Assembly: GCF_041915215.1 (NCBI RefSeq)
Contig: NZ_JAYSBV010000020.1
Reading direction: 5' to 3' (one strand)
From: Zoogloea sp021286885
GTDB taxonomy: Bacteria; Pseudomonadota; Gammaproteobacteria; Burkholderiales; Rhodocyclaceae
Length of the DNA: 64,000 nt
Made by a program: the position numbers and the translations under genes. The notes under the pieces were generated by a model. The model saw nothing but the letters and a program-made list of their open reading frames with translations. It did not search any database and was not told where the DNA came from. The stretch's first letter is position 1; every line of letters begins with the position of its first letter. This document shows, piece after piece, positions 43,748-53,585 of the stretch.

Positions 43748-44542
43748 TCATTCCTCCCGGGCGGCCACGTGGTTGGCGATGCGCACAAAAGTGGCCACAT
43801 CCAGCTTCTCGCCGCGCAGGCCCGGGTCGATGCCGAGGGCGGCAAAGTCCGTCTCGTCCATGTAGTCGCGCAGGGTGTTGCGCAGGGTCTTGCGGCGCTG
43901 GCCAAAGGCGGCGGTCACGATGCGGCCCAGCAAGTCTTCATCGGTGGCGGTGCATTCGGCCACCGGGCGCGGCACCATGCGCACGATGCTGGACATCACC
44001 TTGGGCGCCGGGCGGAAGGCGCCCGGGGGCACATCGAACAGCCGACCCATATTGAAGCGGTACTGAAGCATCACCGAGAGGCGCCCGTACTCTTCGGTGC
44101 CCGGCTCGGCCACCATGCGCATCACCACTTCCTTTTGCAGCATGAAGGTCATGTCCTTCACCCGCTCGGCAAAGCTGGCCAGGTGAAACAGGATGGGGGT
44201 GGAGATGTTGTAAGGCAGGTTGCCGGCCACACGCAGGGGTGCACCATCGGCCACCAGGCTGCCAAAGTCGAACTTGAGGGCATCGCCCTCATGGATGGTG
44301 AGCACTTCAGGGCTGTGCTTTTCCTTGAGGCGGGCGATCAGATCCCGGTCGATCTCGACCACATGCAGGTGATCCAGGCGGGCCATCAGGGGCTCGGTCA
44401 TGGCGCCCAGGCCGGGGCCGATTTCCACCAGCCGCTCGCCCGGCTCGGGGCGAATGGCGTCGATGATCTTGCGGATGATGTTGGGGTCGGACAGGAAGTT
44501 CTGGCCGAAGCGCTTGCGCGCCTGGTGTTGTTGTTCGCTCAT
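43748..44542 (-). CDS. rsmA: 16S rRNA dimethyladenosine methyltransferase
   Basis: RsmA/KsgA dimethylates A1518 and A1519 of 16S rRNA late in 30S assembly. The 264-residue protein has the RKRFGQNFLSDPNIIRKI opening, EIGPGLGAMTEPL (SAM-binding), VVEIDRDLIARL, and the catalytic motif NLPYNIS. Its start overlaps the patatin stop by four bases, completing a minus-strand chain lptD-surA-pdxA-patatin-rsmA. Confidence 0.97.
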   Translation of the reverse strand: MSEQQHQARKRFGQNFLSDPNIIRKIIDAIRPEPGERLVEIGPGLGAMTEPLMARLDHLHVVEIDRDLIARLKEKHSPEVLTIHEGDALKFDFGSLVADGAPLRVAGNLPYNISTPILFHLASFAERVKDMTFMLQKEVVMRMVAEPGTEEYGRLSVMLQYRFNMGRLFDVPPGAFRPAPKVMSSIVRMVPRPVAECTATDEDLLGRIVTAAFGQRRKTLRNTLRDYMDETDFAALGIDPGLRGEKLDVATFVRIANHVAAREE

Positions 44543-45429
44543 GTCCGGTTCCTTTCCCGGGAAGCCAGCAGTTCCCGGATGCGAGGCAGGGCCGCTTGAG
44601 CGGCGCGCTCCCCCTCCAGGATGGCTTCGTTGCGTTGCTGAAAATTGGTGGCGGCGACGCCGCGCAGTTCGGGGCGGATCACCACACTGGCAGCCCCCAG
44701 CTCCACCTTGCCCAGGGCGGCGCCCATGATCGAGATGGTGTCCAGGAGCTGATCCAGGGTGCCCTGATTTTTCTTGCCGCTGGGCACGCTGGAAATATCC
44801 ACCGCAATCACCAGATCGGCCCCCATGCTGCGGGCTTCGCGCACCGGGATGGGCGCCACCAGGCCCCCATCCACGTACTCACGGCCATTGATGGTGACGG
44901 GGGTGAAAACCCCCGGAATGGCCGCCGAGGCACGCACCGCCGTGCCCGTGTTGCCACGCTGGAACACGATGGGCTCGCCGGTCTGAAAATCGGTGGCCAC
45001 CGCGCCAAAGCGGCGCTTGAGGCCTTCGATGGGCTTGTTGCCCACGTTGGTGTTGATAAAGCGCTCCAGCGCATTGCCCTTGATGAAGCCCCGGTCGAAC
45101 AGGCTCCAGTCGGTGACGGCGGATTCATCCAGCTGAAGGGCCAGCTTCTGCAGCTCAAAGGGATTGTGGCCCGCCGCGTAGAGGGCGCCCACCACCGAAC
45201 CGGCGCTGGTGCCGATCACGATGTCGGGCTGGATGCCGTTGCCTTCAAGCACCTTGATGACGCCGATGTGGGCAAAGCCCCGGGCAGCCCCGCCCCCCAG
45301 GGCCAGGGCCAGCTTGGGCTTGGCCGGCAGTGCGGCGGGAGTCGCTTCGGGGCGTACATTGGCTTGCGGCTGGCAGGCGGCCAGGCCCAGGGCCGCCAGA
45401 CCGCCGCCCACGAAATGGCGCCTCAGCAT
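44539..45429 (-). CDS. Patatin-like phospholipase lipoprotein (RssA-like)
   Basis: This 296-residue serine lipase-fold protein carries a lipobox (LAALGLAAC, acylated Cys at about 19), so it is probably anchored in an envelope membrane. The patatin features are GGGAARGFAHIGVIKVLE (oxyanion loop), GTSAGSVVGALYAAG with the nucleophile Ser in GxSxG, and the catalytic Asp in VDGGLVAPIP. It is inserted between pdxA and rsmA, which are adjacent in E. coli, and overlaps both (7 and 4 bp). An activity on phospholipids is likely; the substrate is unknown. Confidence 0.9.
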   Translation of the reverse strand: MLRRHFVGGGLAALGLAACQPQANVRPEATPAALPAKPKLALALGGGAARGFAHIGVIKVLEGNGIQPDIVIGTSAGSVVGALYAAGHNPFELQKLALQLDESAVTDWSLFDRGFIKGNALERFINTNVGNKPIEGLKRRFGAVATDFQTGEPIVFQRGNTGTAVRASAAIPGVFTPVTINGREYVDGGLVAPIPVREARSMGADLVIAVDISSVPSGKKNQGTLDQLLDTISIMGAALGKVELGAASVVIRPELRGVAATNFQQRNEAILEGERAAQAALPRIRELLASRERNRT

Positions 45430-46418
45430 GCCCGAGCCCTCCGGTGCAGGGCCATGGTAATGGCCAGCTGCACTGCGGCAAACAGGCTACCCGGATCCGC
45501 CTGGGCGGTGCCGGCCAGATCCAGGGCAGTACCGTGATCCACCGAGGTGCGGATGATGGGCAGGCCGAGGGTTACATTCACCCCACCGCCAAAGCTGGCG
45601 TGCTTGAGCACCGGCAGACCCTGGTCGTGGTACATGGCGAGCACCGCATCGCCGTTTTTGAGGTGATGGGGCACAAACAGGGTGTCGGCGGGCAGGGGGC
45701 CGGCGAGCTGCATGCCCTCGGCCCGCAGGGTGTCGAGTACGGGGGTGATCACGTCAATTTCCTCCCGCCCCATGTGGCCGCCCTCCCCCGCGTGGGGATT
45801 GAGGCCCGCCACCAGGATGCGGGGTTTGGGCAGGCCGAAGTGGGCACGCAGATCCTTGTGCAGGATGCGCAGCACATCGGTCAGCAGAGGGCGGGTGATC
45901 GCGTCCGGCACCGCACGCAGGGGCAGATGGGTGGTGGCGAGGGCCACCCGCATCCCGCCGCCCACCAGCATCATCACCACCAGCGGGGTGTGCGTGGCTT
46001 CGGCCAGGTATTCGGTGTGGCCCGAGAACTCGACGCCCCCTTCGCAGATGATGCCCTTGTGCACCGGCGCAGTGACCATCCCGGCGAATTCGCCGCTCTT
46101 GCAGCCGGCAATGGCCCGATCAAGGATGTCCAGCACGTAACGGCCATTGGCGGCATCCAGCACCCCGGCCTGGGCGGGGGCCCGCAGGGGGATGTGCAGC
46201 ACCTCCAGGGCGTGTTCGGGACGGGGCAGCCAGGGCTGGTAATCCACCACCTCCAGGCCGGGCTTGAGGGCCAGCACCCGGCGGGTGATCAATTCCCTAT
46301 CCCCCAGCACCACCAGCCGGGCCGGCAGGCCCGCTTCGGGCAGGGCGGCACACAGATCGGGGCCGATCCCGGCGGGCTCGCCGCTGGTAATCGCGAGAAC
46401 AGGCAGCTTATCGCTCAT
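45423..46418 (-). CDS. pdxA: 4-Hydroxythreonine-4-phosphate dehydrogenase
   Basis: PdxA oxidises 4-phosphohydroxy-L-threonine in vitamin B6 synthesis. The 331-residue protein opens with PVLAITSGEPAGIGPDLCAA and has metal-binding His segments HKGIICEGG / SGHTEYLAEAT, GLNPHAGEGGHMG, and AMYHDQGLPVLKHASFGGGVN. ATG at 46418 matches the family N-terminus; readings starting further upstream were rejected. It follows surA with an intervening GC-rich hairpin. Confidence 0.96.
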   Translation of the reverse strand: MSDKLPVLAITSGEPAGIGPDLCAALPEAGLPARLVVLGDRELITRRVLALKPGLEVVDYQPWLPRPEHALEVLHIPLRAPAQAGVLDAANGRYVLDILDRAIAGCKSGEFAGMVTAPVHKGIICEGGVEFSGHTEYLAEATHTPLVVMMLVGGGMRVALATTHLPLRAVPDAITRPLLTDVLRILHKDLRAHFGLPKPRILVAGLNPHAGEGGHMGREEIDVITPVLDTLRAEGMQLAGPLPADTLFVPHHLKNGDAVLAMYHDQGLPVLKHASFGGGVNVTLGLPIIRTSVDHGTALDLAGTAQADPGSLFAAVQLAITMALHRRARAC

Positions 46419-46471
46419 CTTGCATCCTGAAAAAAAGAGGCCGGCACCGCCCGGGGGCGGCTCAAACGGCA

Positions 46472-46494
46472 CGGCCCCGCACGGGGCGGGGCCG
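46472..46494 (-). other. GC-rich hairpin between surA and pdxA
   Basis: A perfect 9-bp inverted repeat, CGGCCCCGC/GCGGGGCCG, with a five-base loop is not followed by a T-run. On the minus strand a further GC palindrome and seven T residues follow just before pdxA, so partial termination or mRNA stabilisation is possible. Confidence 0.5.
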
Positions 46495-46552
46495 GAAGAA
46501 AGGGCATGCGCGGAATACTTGGGATACGTAAAACGCGGGGAATACCCAAAAC

Positions 46553-47857
46553 TTACTGTTGCTGATCCAGACGGTACTCTACGTAGGCCCGATCCCGCAG
46601 CTGGCGCAGCCAATCCTGGTAAGCCTCGTCCAGCTTGCGTTCGCGCAGGGCGTTGCGGGCAGCGGCGCGCTTGCGGTCGGCGGACACATCCTGCACCCGG
46701 CGTTCTTCCATCAGGATCAGGTGCCAGCCGAAGGGGGAGCGCACCGGCTTGCTGAGCTCGCCCGGCTGGAGCGCGTCCATGGCCTGTTCGAACTCGGGCA
46801 CGGTATCGCCCGGGTAGATCCAGCCCAGATCACCGCCCTTGGCCGCCGAAAAATCAGCCGAGAACTGGCGGGCCAGATCGGCAAACTTGGCGCCACCCCG
46901 GGTCACGCGCTCGCGCAGCTCTTCAAGCCGGCGCTGGGCGTCGGCATCCGACAGCACTTCGCTGGTCTTGATCAGGATGTGGCTGGCGTGGGTCTGCTGG
47001 ACCTGGGTCGGCACCGCCTTGGCGCTGCCGCCGCGCTTGTCCATCAGTTTGATGATGTGAAAACCCGCCGAGCTGCGCAGGATGGCGGAGTTCTGGCCGG
47101 GCTTGAGCCCGCCCACGGCCTCGGCAAACAGCCCGGGCAGCCGACCACTGTTACGCCAGCCCAGATTGCCGCCAGTGAGGGCATCGGGGGCATCCGAGTA
47201 GCTGGCCGCCAGCTTGTCGAAGGGCTCGCCGCGCTGCACCCGGGCAAGCACCGCTTCGGCCTTGGCGTACAGGCGGGAGAGCTGCTCAGGGCTGGCGCCT
47301 TCTGGCGCCCGGAACAGAATATGGGACAAATTGAACTCTTCCTGGGCCTGAGCTTCGTTGTCAGGGCTGGCCAGGTAACGCTCGATCTCGGCATCGGGGA
47401 TCACGATGCGGGCATCCACTTCGCGCTCCCGCACCCGGGTGATCAGCATCTCATTGCGGATCTCCTCACGGAAACGCTCCCAGTCCATACCGTCCCGGGC
47501 CAGGGCCTGACGGAAATCGGAGAGGGACATCCGGTTGTTCTCGGCGATCCGCCCCAGGGCCCGGTCGAGGGCCACGTCATCAATCCGCATCCCTCCATCG
47601 GCGGCGGTCTGGATCTGGAGGCGCTCCATGATCTGGCGCTCCAGCACCTGCTTTTCGAGCACTTCAACGGGCGGCAGGGTAATGCCCTGGCGGGTGAGCT
47701 GCTGACTCACCTGGGCCAGCCGCTGTTGCAGCTCGGAGCGCGTAATGGCTTCGTTGTTGACGACGGCCACGATGCGGTCCACTTCAACGGCCCGGCCAGC
47801 GGCCTGGGCGGTGGGGGCCAGCAGGACTGCGGCGAGCAGGGAGACGATCAGTTTCAT
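46553..47857 (-). CDS. surA: Periplasmic chaperone/peptidyl-prolyl isomerase SurA
   Basis: SurA escorts outer-membrane proteins, including LptD, through the periplasm. The 434-residue protein has a signal peptide (about 1-19, KLIVSLLAAVLLAPTAQA), the N-terminal chaperone region (DRIVAVVNNEAITRSEL) and two parvulin domains (about 175-275, EFNLSHILF; about 285-385, THASHILIK). Starts at 47911 or 47917 would add a cationic stretch before the signal; no strong ribosome-binding site decides. It lies 49 bp after lptD. Confidence 0.94.
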   Translation of the reverse strand: MKLIVSLLAAVLLAPTAQAAGRAVEVDRIVAVVNNEAITRSELQQRLAQVSQQLTRQGITLPPVEVLEKQVLERQIMERLQIQTAADGGMRIDDVALDRALGRIAENNRMSLSDFRQALARDGMDWERFREEIRNEMLITRVREREVDARIVIPDAEIERYLASPDNEAQAQEEFNLSHILFRAPEGASPEQLSRLYAKAEAVLARVQRGEPFDKLAASYSDAPDALTGGNLGWRNSGRLPGLFAEAVGGLKPGQNSAILRSSAGFHIIKLMDKRGGSAKAVPTQVQQTHASHILIKTSEVLSDADAQRRLEELRERVTRGGAKFADLARQFSADFSAAKGGDLGWIYPGDTVPEFEQAMDALQPGELSKPVRSPFGWHLILMEERRVQDVSADRKRAAARNALRERKLDEAYQDWLRQLRDRAYVEYRLDQQQ

Positions 47858-47906
47858 AGCGGGGCGAAGCTTTCGACGGGGAGGTGCGGCAGAGTTTGCT
47901 GCGGGG

Positions 47907-50405
47907 TTAGTCATCGTCATCACTCGAGAGCGCGGTGGTGCCGTCGTTGATCTTGGTGTAGCCGGGCACATTGCGGCGCAGGGAGTACAGGGGGTTGGAC
48001 CCCAGGCTACCGACGCCATTGAACTCGATCTGGAAGAAGATGGAACGATTCACGTCGGTGGCGCTGGTGGTGATCTGCTGCACCACGCCCCGGAACACCC
48101 AACAGCCCGCATTGTATTCAACACCGCCGATCCCCTGGGTCAAACGATGGTCACGCAGGTTGCGGTTGTAGCGCCCGACCACGTACCAATTGTTCCACAG
48201 GGGCCACTGGGCAATCAGGTCGATATCCCGGAAGCCGTCAGGATTCTTGACGTCGGTGGCGTAGTTGCGCCGGTAGCGCCAGCCCGCGCTGAACATCCGG
48301 GCCGGGCCAGCCTGGTAGCGGATGGTGGAGCTGAAGCGCTCGGTACGGTCATCCCGGGGGTTGTATTGCCAGGCCGTATCGAAACTGGTGTCCTTCATCA
48401 GCGTGGTGCTGAAGGCAGCCAACCAGTCGGCCTCCTTGCCCGTACGTGGGGTGATGCCCGGCAGAGTCACTTCCTGGTCGGCCATGTAAAAACGCTGCCC
48501 AATCGCCGCCCGCATCACCTCTCCCCCGGTGCCAGGGTTGATCAGCTTGGACTGAACCATGGTGGTCAGCTGATTGGCGTTGGCGATCCGGTCGTTTCCG
48601 GTAAAGATGTTCTCCGAGAAAATCTGGGCAAAGTTGAAATCAAAGGTACCTGAATCAAACACCGGAATGTTGGCCTGGTCCCGGTAAGGCACATACAGGT
48701 AATAGGCCCGGGGCTCCAGGGTCTGGATGTAGCCCTTGCCCCATAGCTCGGTTTCCCGCTCGAAGGTCACACCGCTATCCACCGAAAAGATGGGCAGGCT
48801 GCGATTGATGCGATCATCCCCGGTGGAGGTGCGCCGCTCCAGGTCATAACTGGTCATGTGCAACCCGACCTTGGGCGTGATGTAGAAAGCCGAGGTCTGG
48901 ATGGGCAGGGCCAGTTGTGGGTAAGCCAACATACGCCGGCCCTCATCCTGGGTCGGATGGCTGAACTGGACGAACTCACCATTCATCAGGAACTGCAGCC
49001 CCCCAGGCAACTCCGGCCGGTTGGCATTGAAGGTGACCTGGGGCAGACGCTTGTAAGGCGTGGTGGCGATCACCCCGTTGCTGTCTTGCAGGGTCTGGTG
49101 GGCCTGCACCAAGGTGTTCACGCTCCACCAACCACCACCGGCATAACCCAGGGAGGCTTCCCGTACCAGATTGGTACTGGAGGTAAGCTGAATCTTGTTG
49201 CTCAAATCAGTGAAGTAACGGGGGTCTGACACCCCATTCACGTTAACCCGCCCGCTCCAGCCATCACCAAAGTTTTGCTCATGCAACCAACTGCCCGCCG
49301 AACGGCTGCGGCCCAGCACTTGGTCTTCGGGCAACCACTCCACATAGGCCCGTCCCTTGTAATCGGGGGTCAGATAGCGCATTTCGTTGCGCAACTGCAG
49401 GCCACGCCGGCCTATGTAGCGGGTGGTGAAGGTATCGTCGTAGTTGGGCGCGATGTTCCAGTAATAGGGCAGACTCAGATCCACCCCAGATTTATTGGAC
49501 GTACCAAAGGTGGGCGGCAGCAGGCCCGAAGTCCGCTGGTTGGCCAGGGGGAAATCCGCCCAGGGCAGATACATCACCGGCACGCCCTTGAACACCAGGG
49601 TGCCGCTCGAGACCTCGCCGATCTCCCGATCGTAGTCGAGCTGCATCTCTTTGCTGGTGATGTACCAGTCTTCCTTTTCGGGCTTGCAGCTGGACCAGGT
49701 GGCGTTCTGGAAGTGGTACTGGTTTTCCCCTTCGAAGTTCAGCACATCCGCCTTGCCATGGCCCTTCACGGGTTGCAGCAACACGGCCTCCTGGCCAGGT
49801 ACCGCACGCGCCTGGCGGGCCGGGCGGCTGATGGCGTATTCGGGGGTTTCAAACACGCCCACCTGCTCGCCCACCTTCATGCGCAGGCGGGGGCCGCGCA
49901 TGGTGTCCTGATCCCGGGTCACCACCACATTGCCAGTGGCCTCCACCTCGTCGGTGAGTTCGAGGTATTTCATCCGGTCGGCGTCCACCACGGTGCCATC
50001 CCGCTCCAGGCGGGCCTGGCCTTCGGCGTTCACTTCCACATCCTGCAGGCCGGTCACGGCATCGGCCACGATGCGGGTTTCGCCGGTTTTGGGGGCGGCG
50101 GGCGCAGCACTAGGCTTGCCGGATTTAGCCGACGTGACAGCGTTGGCCGCCCGGGCTGGCGCCGGCGTGATGGCACTCGGCGCATCCGGCAGGCGCAGCA
50201 TGGGCGCCACCTGGCCGGCCACGGCCTCGACAGCAGCGGGCGCCTGGGGCGAAACCGGCGCGGCGGAGTGCCGGGGTGCGCTGGCGGCCTCCTGGCCGAG
50301 CAGGTTGGCGGGCACCACAAAGGGCGGTAGATCCTCTGCGCCAGCCCGGCCCCAAAGGGCGAACAACGCAAGGGATAAAAAACGCAGCGGGGTACGTGGT
50401 TTCAT
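47907..50405 (-). CDS. lptD: LPS-assembly outer-membrane protein
   Basis: LptD inserts lipopolysaccharide into the outer leaflet. The 832-residue protein has a signal peptide (about 1-23), a proline/alanine linker (about 40-105), an OstA/LptA-like jelly roll (about 110-230, DADRMKYLELTDEVEATGNVVVTRD) and a 26-strand barrel with the family segments GVPVMYLPWADFPL and QRTSGLLPPTFGTSNKSG. It is the first gene of the lptD-surA-pdxA-rsmA chain and divergent from amgK. Confidence 0.95.
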   Translation of the reverse strand: MKPRTPLRFLSLALFALWGRAGAEDLPPFVVPANLLGQEAASAPRHSAAPVSPQAPAAVEAVAGQVAPMLRLPDAPSAITPAPARAANAVTSAKSGKPSAAPAAPKTGETRIVADAVTGLQDVEVNAEGQARLERDGTVVDADRMKYLELTDEVEATGNVVVTRDQDTMRGPRLRMKVGEQVGVFETPEYAISRPARQARAVPGQEAVLLQPVKGHGKADVLNFEGENQYHFQNATWSSCKPEKEDWYITSKEMQLDYDREIGEVSSGTLVFKGVPVMYLPWADFPLANQRTSGLLPPTFGTSNKSGVDLSLPYYWNIAPNYDDTFTTRYIGRRGLQLRNEMRYLTPDYKGRAYVEWLPEDQVLGRSRSAGSWLHEQNFGDGWSGRVNVNGVSDPRYFTDLSNKIQLTSSTNLVREASLGYAGGGWWSVNTLVQAHQTLQDSNGVIATTPYKRLPQVTFNANRPELPGGLQFLMNGEFVQFSHPTQDEGRRMLAYPQLALPIQTSAFYITPKVGLHMTSYDLERRTSTGDDRINRSLPIFSVDSGVTFERETELWGKGYIQTLEPRAYYLYVPYRDQANIPVFDSGTFDFNFAQIFSENIFTGNDRIANANQLTTMVQSKLINPGTGGEVMRAAIGQRFYMADQEVTLPGITPRTGKEADWLAAFSTTLMKDTSFDTAWQYNPRDDRTERFSSTIRYQAGPARMFSAGWRYRRNYATDVKNPDGFRDIDLIAQWPLWNNWYVVGRYNRNLRDHRLTQGIGGVEYNAGCWVFRGVVQQITTSATDVNRSIFFQIEFNGVGSLGSNPLYSLRRNVPGYTKINDGTTALSSDDDD

Positions 50406-50485
50406 CCAGGGAGCGGAAGCGGCCCGTAAGCCGACCTTGTGGTTTGATAAACTGCGCGATTTTACACGAACCGACTTCGACTCCC

Positions 50486-51484
50486 GTGGAACGACGCCAA
50501 CAACTCCAGACCTGGCTGACCCAGGAATTCCCTGGCCGCCCCTTCGAGCTGGCGCCGGCCAGCGCCGACGCGAGCTTCCGCCGCTATTTCCGGATCACCT
50601 TCCAGGATGACGGCTCCACCCTGATCGCCATGGACGCCCCGCCGCCCAAGGAAGACTGCCGCCCCTTCCTGCAGGTGGCCGAGATCTTTGCCGCCACCGG
50701 CATCCATGTGCCCCAGGTGATCCGCCAGAACGTAGAACAAGGTTTCCTGGTGCTGTCCGACCTGGGCAGCCAAACCTACCTCGACGTGCTCAACGCCGAA
50801 AACGCGCCCCACCTGTACGCCGACGCCCTGGGCAGCCTGATCTGCCTGCAGGCCGGCAGCACGCCCGGCGTACTGCCCGAGTACAGCCGCGAAAAGCTGA
50901 TGCAGGAGCTCGAACTGTTCCCGGTCTGGTACGTGGCGCGCCACAAGGGCGTGAAGCTCACCGAGCAGCAGACCGAGCAGCTCTACGAGGTGTTCGACCA
51001 GATCCTCGACATCAACCTGTCCGAGCCCAAAGTGTTCGTGCACCGGGACTTCCACGCCCGCAACCTGATGGCCACCACCCCCAACCCGGGCGTGCTGGAC
51101 TTCCAGGACGCCGTGTATGGCCCCATGAGCTACGACCTGGCCTCCCTGCTCAAGGATGCCTACATCCACTGGGAAGAGGATTTCGTGCTCGACATGCTGG
51201 CCCGTTACTGGGAAACCGCCCGGAGCGTGGGCCTGCCGGTGCGCGAAGACTTTGCCGAGTTCCACCGGGACTTCGAATGGATGGGCGTACAGCGCCACAT
51301 CAAGGTGCTCGGCATCTTCGCCCGCCTCTACCACCGGGACGGCAAGGATGGCTACCTGAAGGACATGCCGCTGGTGCTGCACTACCTGCGCAAGACCTGC
51401 GAACGCTACCAGCCCCTCAAGCCCCTGCTGCGCCTGCTGGAACAGCTGGAACCCACCATCACCGATGTGGGCTACTCGTTTTAA
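50486..51484 (+). CDS. amgK: MurNAc/GlcNAc anomeric kinase
   Basis: AmgK phosphorylates MurNAc at C1 in peptidoglycan recycling and resembles aminoglycoside phosphotransferases. The 332-residue protein carries ASFRRYFRI (nucleotide loop), the Brenner-type catalytic segment FVHRDFHARNLM (about 183-194) and GVLDFQDAVYGPMSYDLASLL. GTG at 50486 was chosen because the sequence upstream overlaps lptD and lacks homology. It is divergent from lptD and followed by murU after 23 bp, the conserved pair that bypasses de novo UDP-MurNAc synthesis. Confidence 0.92.
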   Translation: MERRQQLQTWLTQEFPGRPFELAPASADASFRRYFRITFQDDGSTLIAMDAPPPKEDCRPFLQVAEIFAATGIHVPQVIRQNVEQGFLVLSDLGSQTYLDVLNAENAPHLYADALGSLICLQAGSTPGVLPEYSREKLMQELELFPVWYVARHKGVKLTEQQTEQLYEVFDQILDINLSEPKVFVHRDFHARNLMATTPNPGVLDFQDAVYGPMSYDLASLLKDAYIHWEEDFVLDMLARYWETARSVGLPVREDFAEFHRDFEWMGVQRHIKVLGIFARLYHRDGKDGYLKDMPLVLHYLRKTCERYQPLKPLLRLLEQLEPTITDVGYSF

Positions 51485-51507
51485 GTGCTGAACCCGGAGC
51501 CCCACCC

Positions 51508-52212
51508 ATGAAAGCCATGATCCTGGCCGCCGGTCGGGGCGAGCGGATGCGCCCCCTCACCGATCACTGCCCCAAGCCGCTGCTGGCGGCGGGGGGCAAA
51601 CCGCTGATCGTGTGGCACATCGAACGTCTCGCCGCAGCCGGCATCCGGGCGCTGGTGATCAACCATGCCCACCTGGGCGCCCGGCTCGAAGAAGCCCTGG
51701 GAGATGGCGCACGCTACGGCGTGCACATCCAGTGGTCGCCCGAAGGCAGTGCCCTCGAAACCGCCGGCGGCATCGCCCGGGCCTTGCCCCTGCTGGGGGA
51801 TGAGCCTTTCCTGGTGCTCAACGGCGATGTGTTCTGGGATGGGGCCCTCGCCCCCCTGATCGCCGCCGCCCGCCAGCTCAAGGCGGACGGGCCCCGGGCC
51901 CACCTGCTGCTGGTGCCCAACCCGGAGCATCACCCGGAAGGGGATTTCGGCCTGATGCCCGATGGTTCGGTGCAGGATGCGGGCGGCGAACGCCGCACCT
52001 TTGCCGGCATCGGCGCCTACCATCCGGCCCTGTTTGCGGGCGTTGATCCCAGCCAGCCGGCCCGCCTCGCCCCCCTGCTGCGCGCCGCCATGGCCGACCA
52101 GGCCGTGACCGGCGCCCGGCTGGACGGCCTGTGGGTGGACGTGGGCACACCAGCACGTCTGGAAGCCCTGGACAAACTGCTGCAGTGCCGCACCACCAGC
52201 CAATCAGAGTAA
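51508..52212 (+). CDS. murU: MurNAc-1-phosphate uridylyltransferase
   Basis: MurU converts MurNAc-1-phosphate to UDP-MurNAc. The 234-residue nucleotidyltransferase begins MKAMILAAGRGERMRPLTD, then PKPLLAAGGKPLI, VLNGDVFWDG (metal Asp) and WVDVGTPARLEAL near the end. GGAG precedes the ATG by eight bases; upstream-extended readings run through amgK. The amgK-murU pair confers fosfomycin tolerance in bacteria that have it (known). Confidence 0.93.
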   Translation: MKAMILAAGRGERMRPLTDHCPKPLLAAGGKPLIVWHIERLAAAGIRALVINHAHLGARLEEALGDGARYGVHIQWSPEGSALETAGGIARALPLLGDEPFLVLNGDVFWDGALAPLIAAARQLKADGPRAHLLLVPNPEHHPEGDFGLMPDGSVQDAGGERRTFAGIGAYHPALFAGVDPSQPARLAPLLRAAMADQAVTGARLDGLWVDVGTPARLEALDKLLQCRTTSQSE

Positions 52213-52261
52213 GCTTGCATACGCTTCACCCCCCCATACCACCAGCCCCCACACCCGACCC

Positions 52262-53575
52262 ATGTCCTTCGATCCCGCTCCCTTCCAGGCCCGACGTCAG
52301 CGGCTGCTGCAAACCCTGCAGGCGGCTGGCGGCGGCGTCGCCATCATCCCCACCGCCCCGGAACGGGTGCGCAACCGGGATACCCACTACGGCTACCGCT
52401 TCGACAGCTACTTTTACTACCTCACCGGCTTCACCGAACCCGAGGCCGTACTGGTGCTGGTGGCGGGCCCTGAGGCGCGCAGCCTGCTGTTCTGCCGCAC
52501 CAAGGACATGGAACGGGAAATCTGGGATGGCTACCGCCACGGCCCCGAAGCCGCCCGCGAACAATTTGCCTTCGACGGGGCCTTCCCCATCGAAGCCCTG
52601 ACCGACGAGCTGCCCAAGCTGCTGGCCGACCAGCCCGCCATATTTCACTCCCTGGGCTATGACAGCACCTGGGATCAGACCATCACCAGCGCCCTCAACC
52701 AGGTGCGCGCCCAGGCCCGGGCTGGCGTCCGGGCGCCGGAACAGGTGCGGGATGTGCGCGGGCTGATCGACGAGATGCGGCTCATCAAGGACGAAACCGA
52801 GCTGGCCCTGATGCGCCGGGCCGCACTGATTTCTGCCGGCGCCCACCAGCGCGCCATGCGCGCCAGCCGCCCGGGCGCCTGGGAATACGAGATCGAGGCC
52901 GAGCTGCTGCACGAGTTCCGCCGCCACGGCAGCCAGGCCCCGGCCTATGGCTCCATCGTGGCCGGGGGCGCCAATGCCTGCGTGCTGCACTACGTAGAGA
53001 ACAACTGCCTACTGCGTGACGGCGATCTGCTGCTGATCGACGCGGGCTGCGAACTGGACGGCTACGCCTCCGACATCACCCGTACCTTTCCGGTGAATGG
53101 CCGCTTCAGCGGCCCCCAGAAGGCCACCTACGAACTGGTGCTGGCCGCCCAGGCGGCGGCCATTGCCGAAATCCGCCCGGGGGCCTCCTGGAACGCCGGC
53201 CACGAGGCCGCCACCCGGGTGCTCGCCCAGGGCTTCATCGACCTGGGCCTGCTCCAGGGCAGCCTGGACGGGGTGCTCGAATCGGGCAGCTATCGCCAGT
53301 TCTACATGCACCGCACCGGCCACTGGCTGGGGCTGGATGTGCACGACGCGGGCGAATACAAGCTCAACGGCGACTGGCGCCCCCTGGCCGTGGGCAATGT
53401 GCTCACCGTGGAGCCGGGCTGCTACATCCGCCCCGCTGACGGCGTGCCGGAAGCCTTCTGGAACATCGGCATCCGGATCGAAGATGACGCCCTGGTCACG
53501 CCCACCGGCAGCGAGATCATCACCGCCGCCACGCCCAAGAGCGTGGCTGATATCGAAGCCCTGATGGCAGACTGA
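52262..53575 (+). CDS. pepP: Xaa-Pro aminopeptidase P
   Basis: PepP removes N-terminal residues preceding proline. The 437-residue M24B enzyme has an N-terminal domain (about 1-170) and a pita-bread domain with metal ligands in LIDAGCELDGYASDITRTF (two Asp), HRTGHWLGLDVHD (His), LTVEPGCYI (Glu) and IRIEDDALV (Glu). The last ten bases before ATG hold no strong site. The pepP-ubiH order is conserved in many proteobacteria. Confidence 0.96.
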   Translation: MSFDPAPFQARRQRLLQTLQAAGGGVAIIPTAPERVRNRDTHYGYRFDSYFYYLTGFTEPEAVLVLVAGPEARSLLFCRTKDMEREIWDGYRHGPEAAREQFAFDGAFPIEALTDELPKLLADQPAIFHSLGYDSTWDQTITSALNQVRAQARAGVRAPEQVRDVRGLIDEMRLIKDETELALMRRAALISAGAHQRAMRASRPGAWEYEIEAELLHEFRRHGSQAPAYGSIVAGGANACVLHYVENNCLLRDGDLLLIDAGCELDGYASDITRTFPVNGRFSGPQKATYELVLAAQAAAIAEIRPGASWNAGHEAATRVLAQGFIDLGLLQGSLDGVLESGSYRQFYMHRTGHWLGLDVHDAGEYKLNGDWRPLAVGNVLTVEPGCYIRPADGVPEAFWNIGIRIEDDALVTPTGSEIITAATPKSVADIEALMAD

Positions 53576-53585
53576 GCTGATTCCC

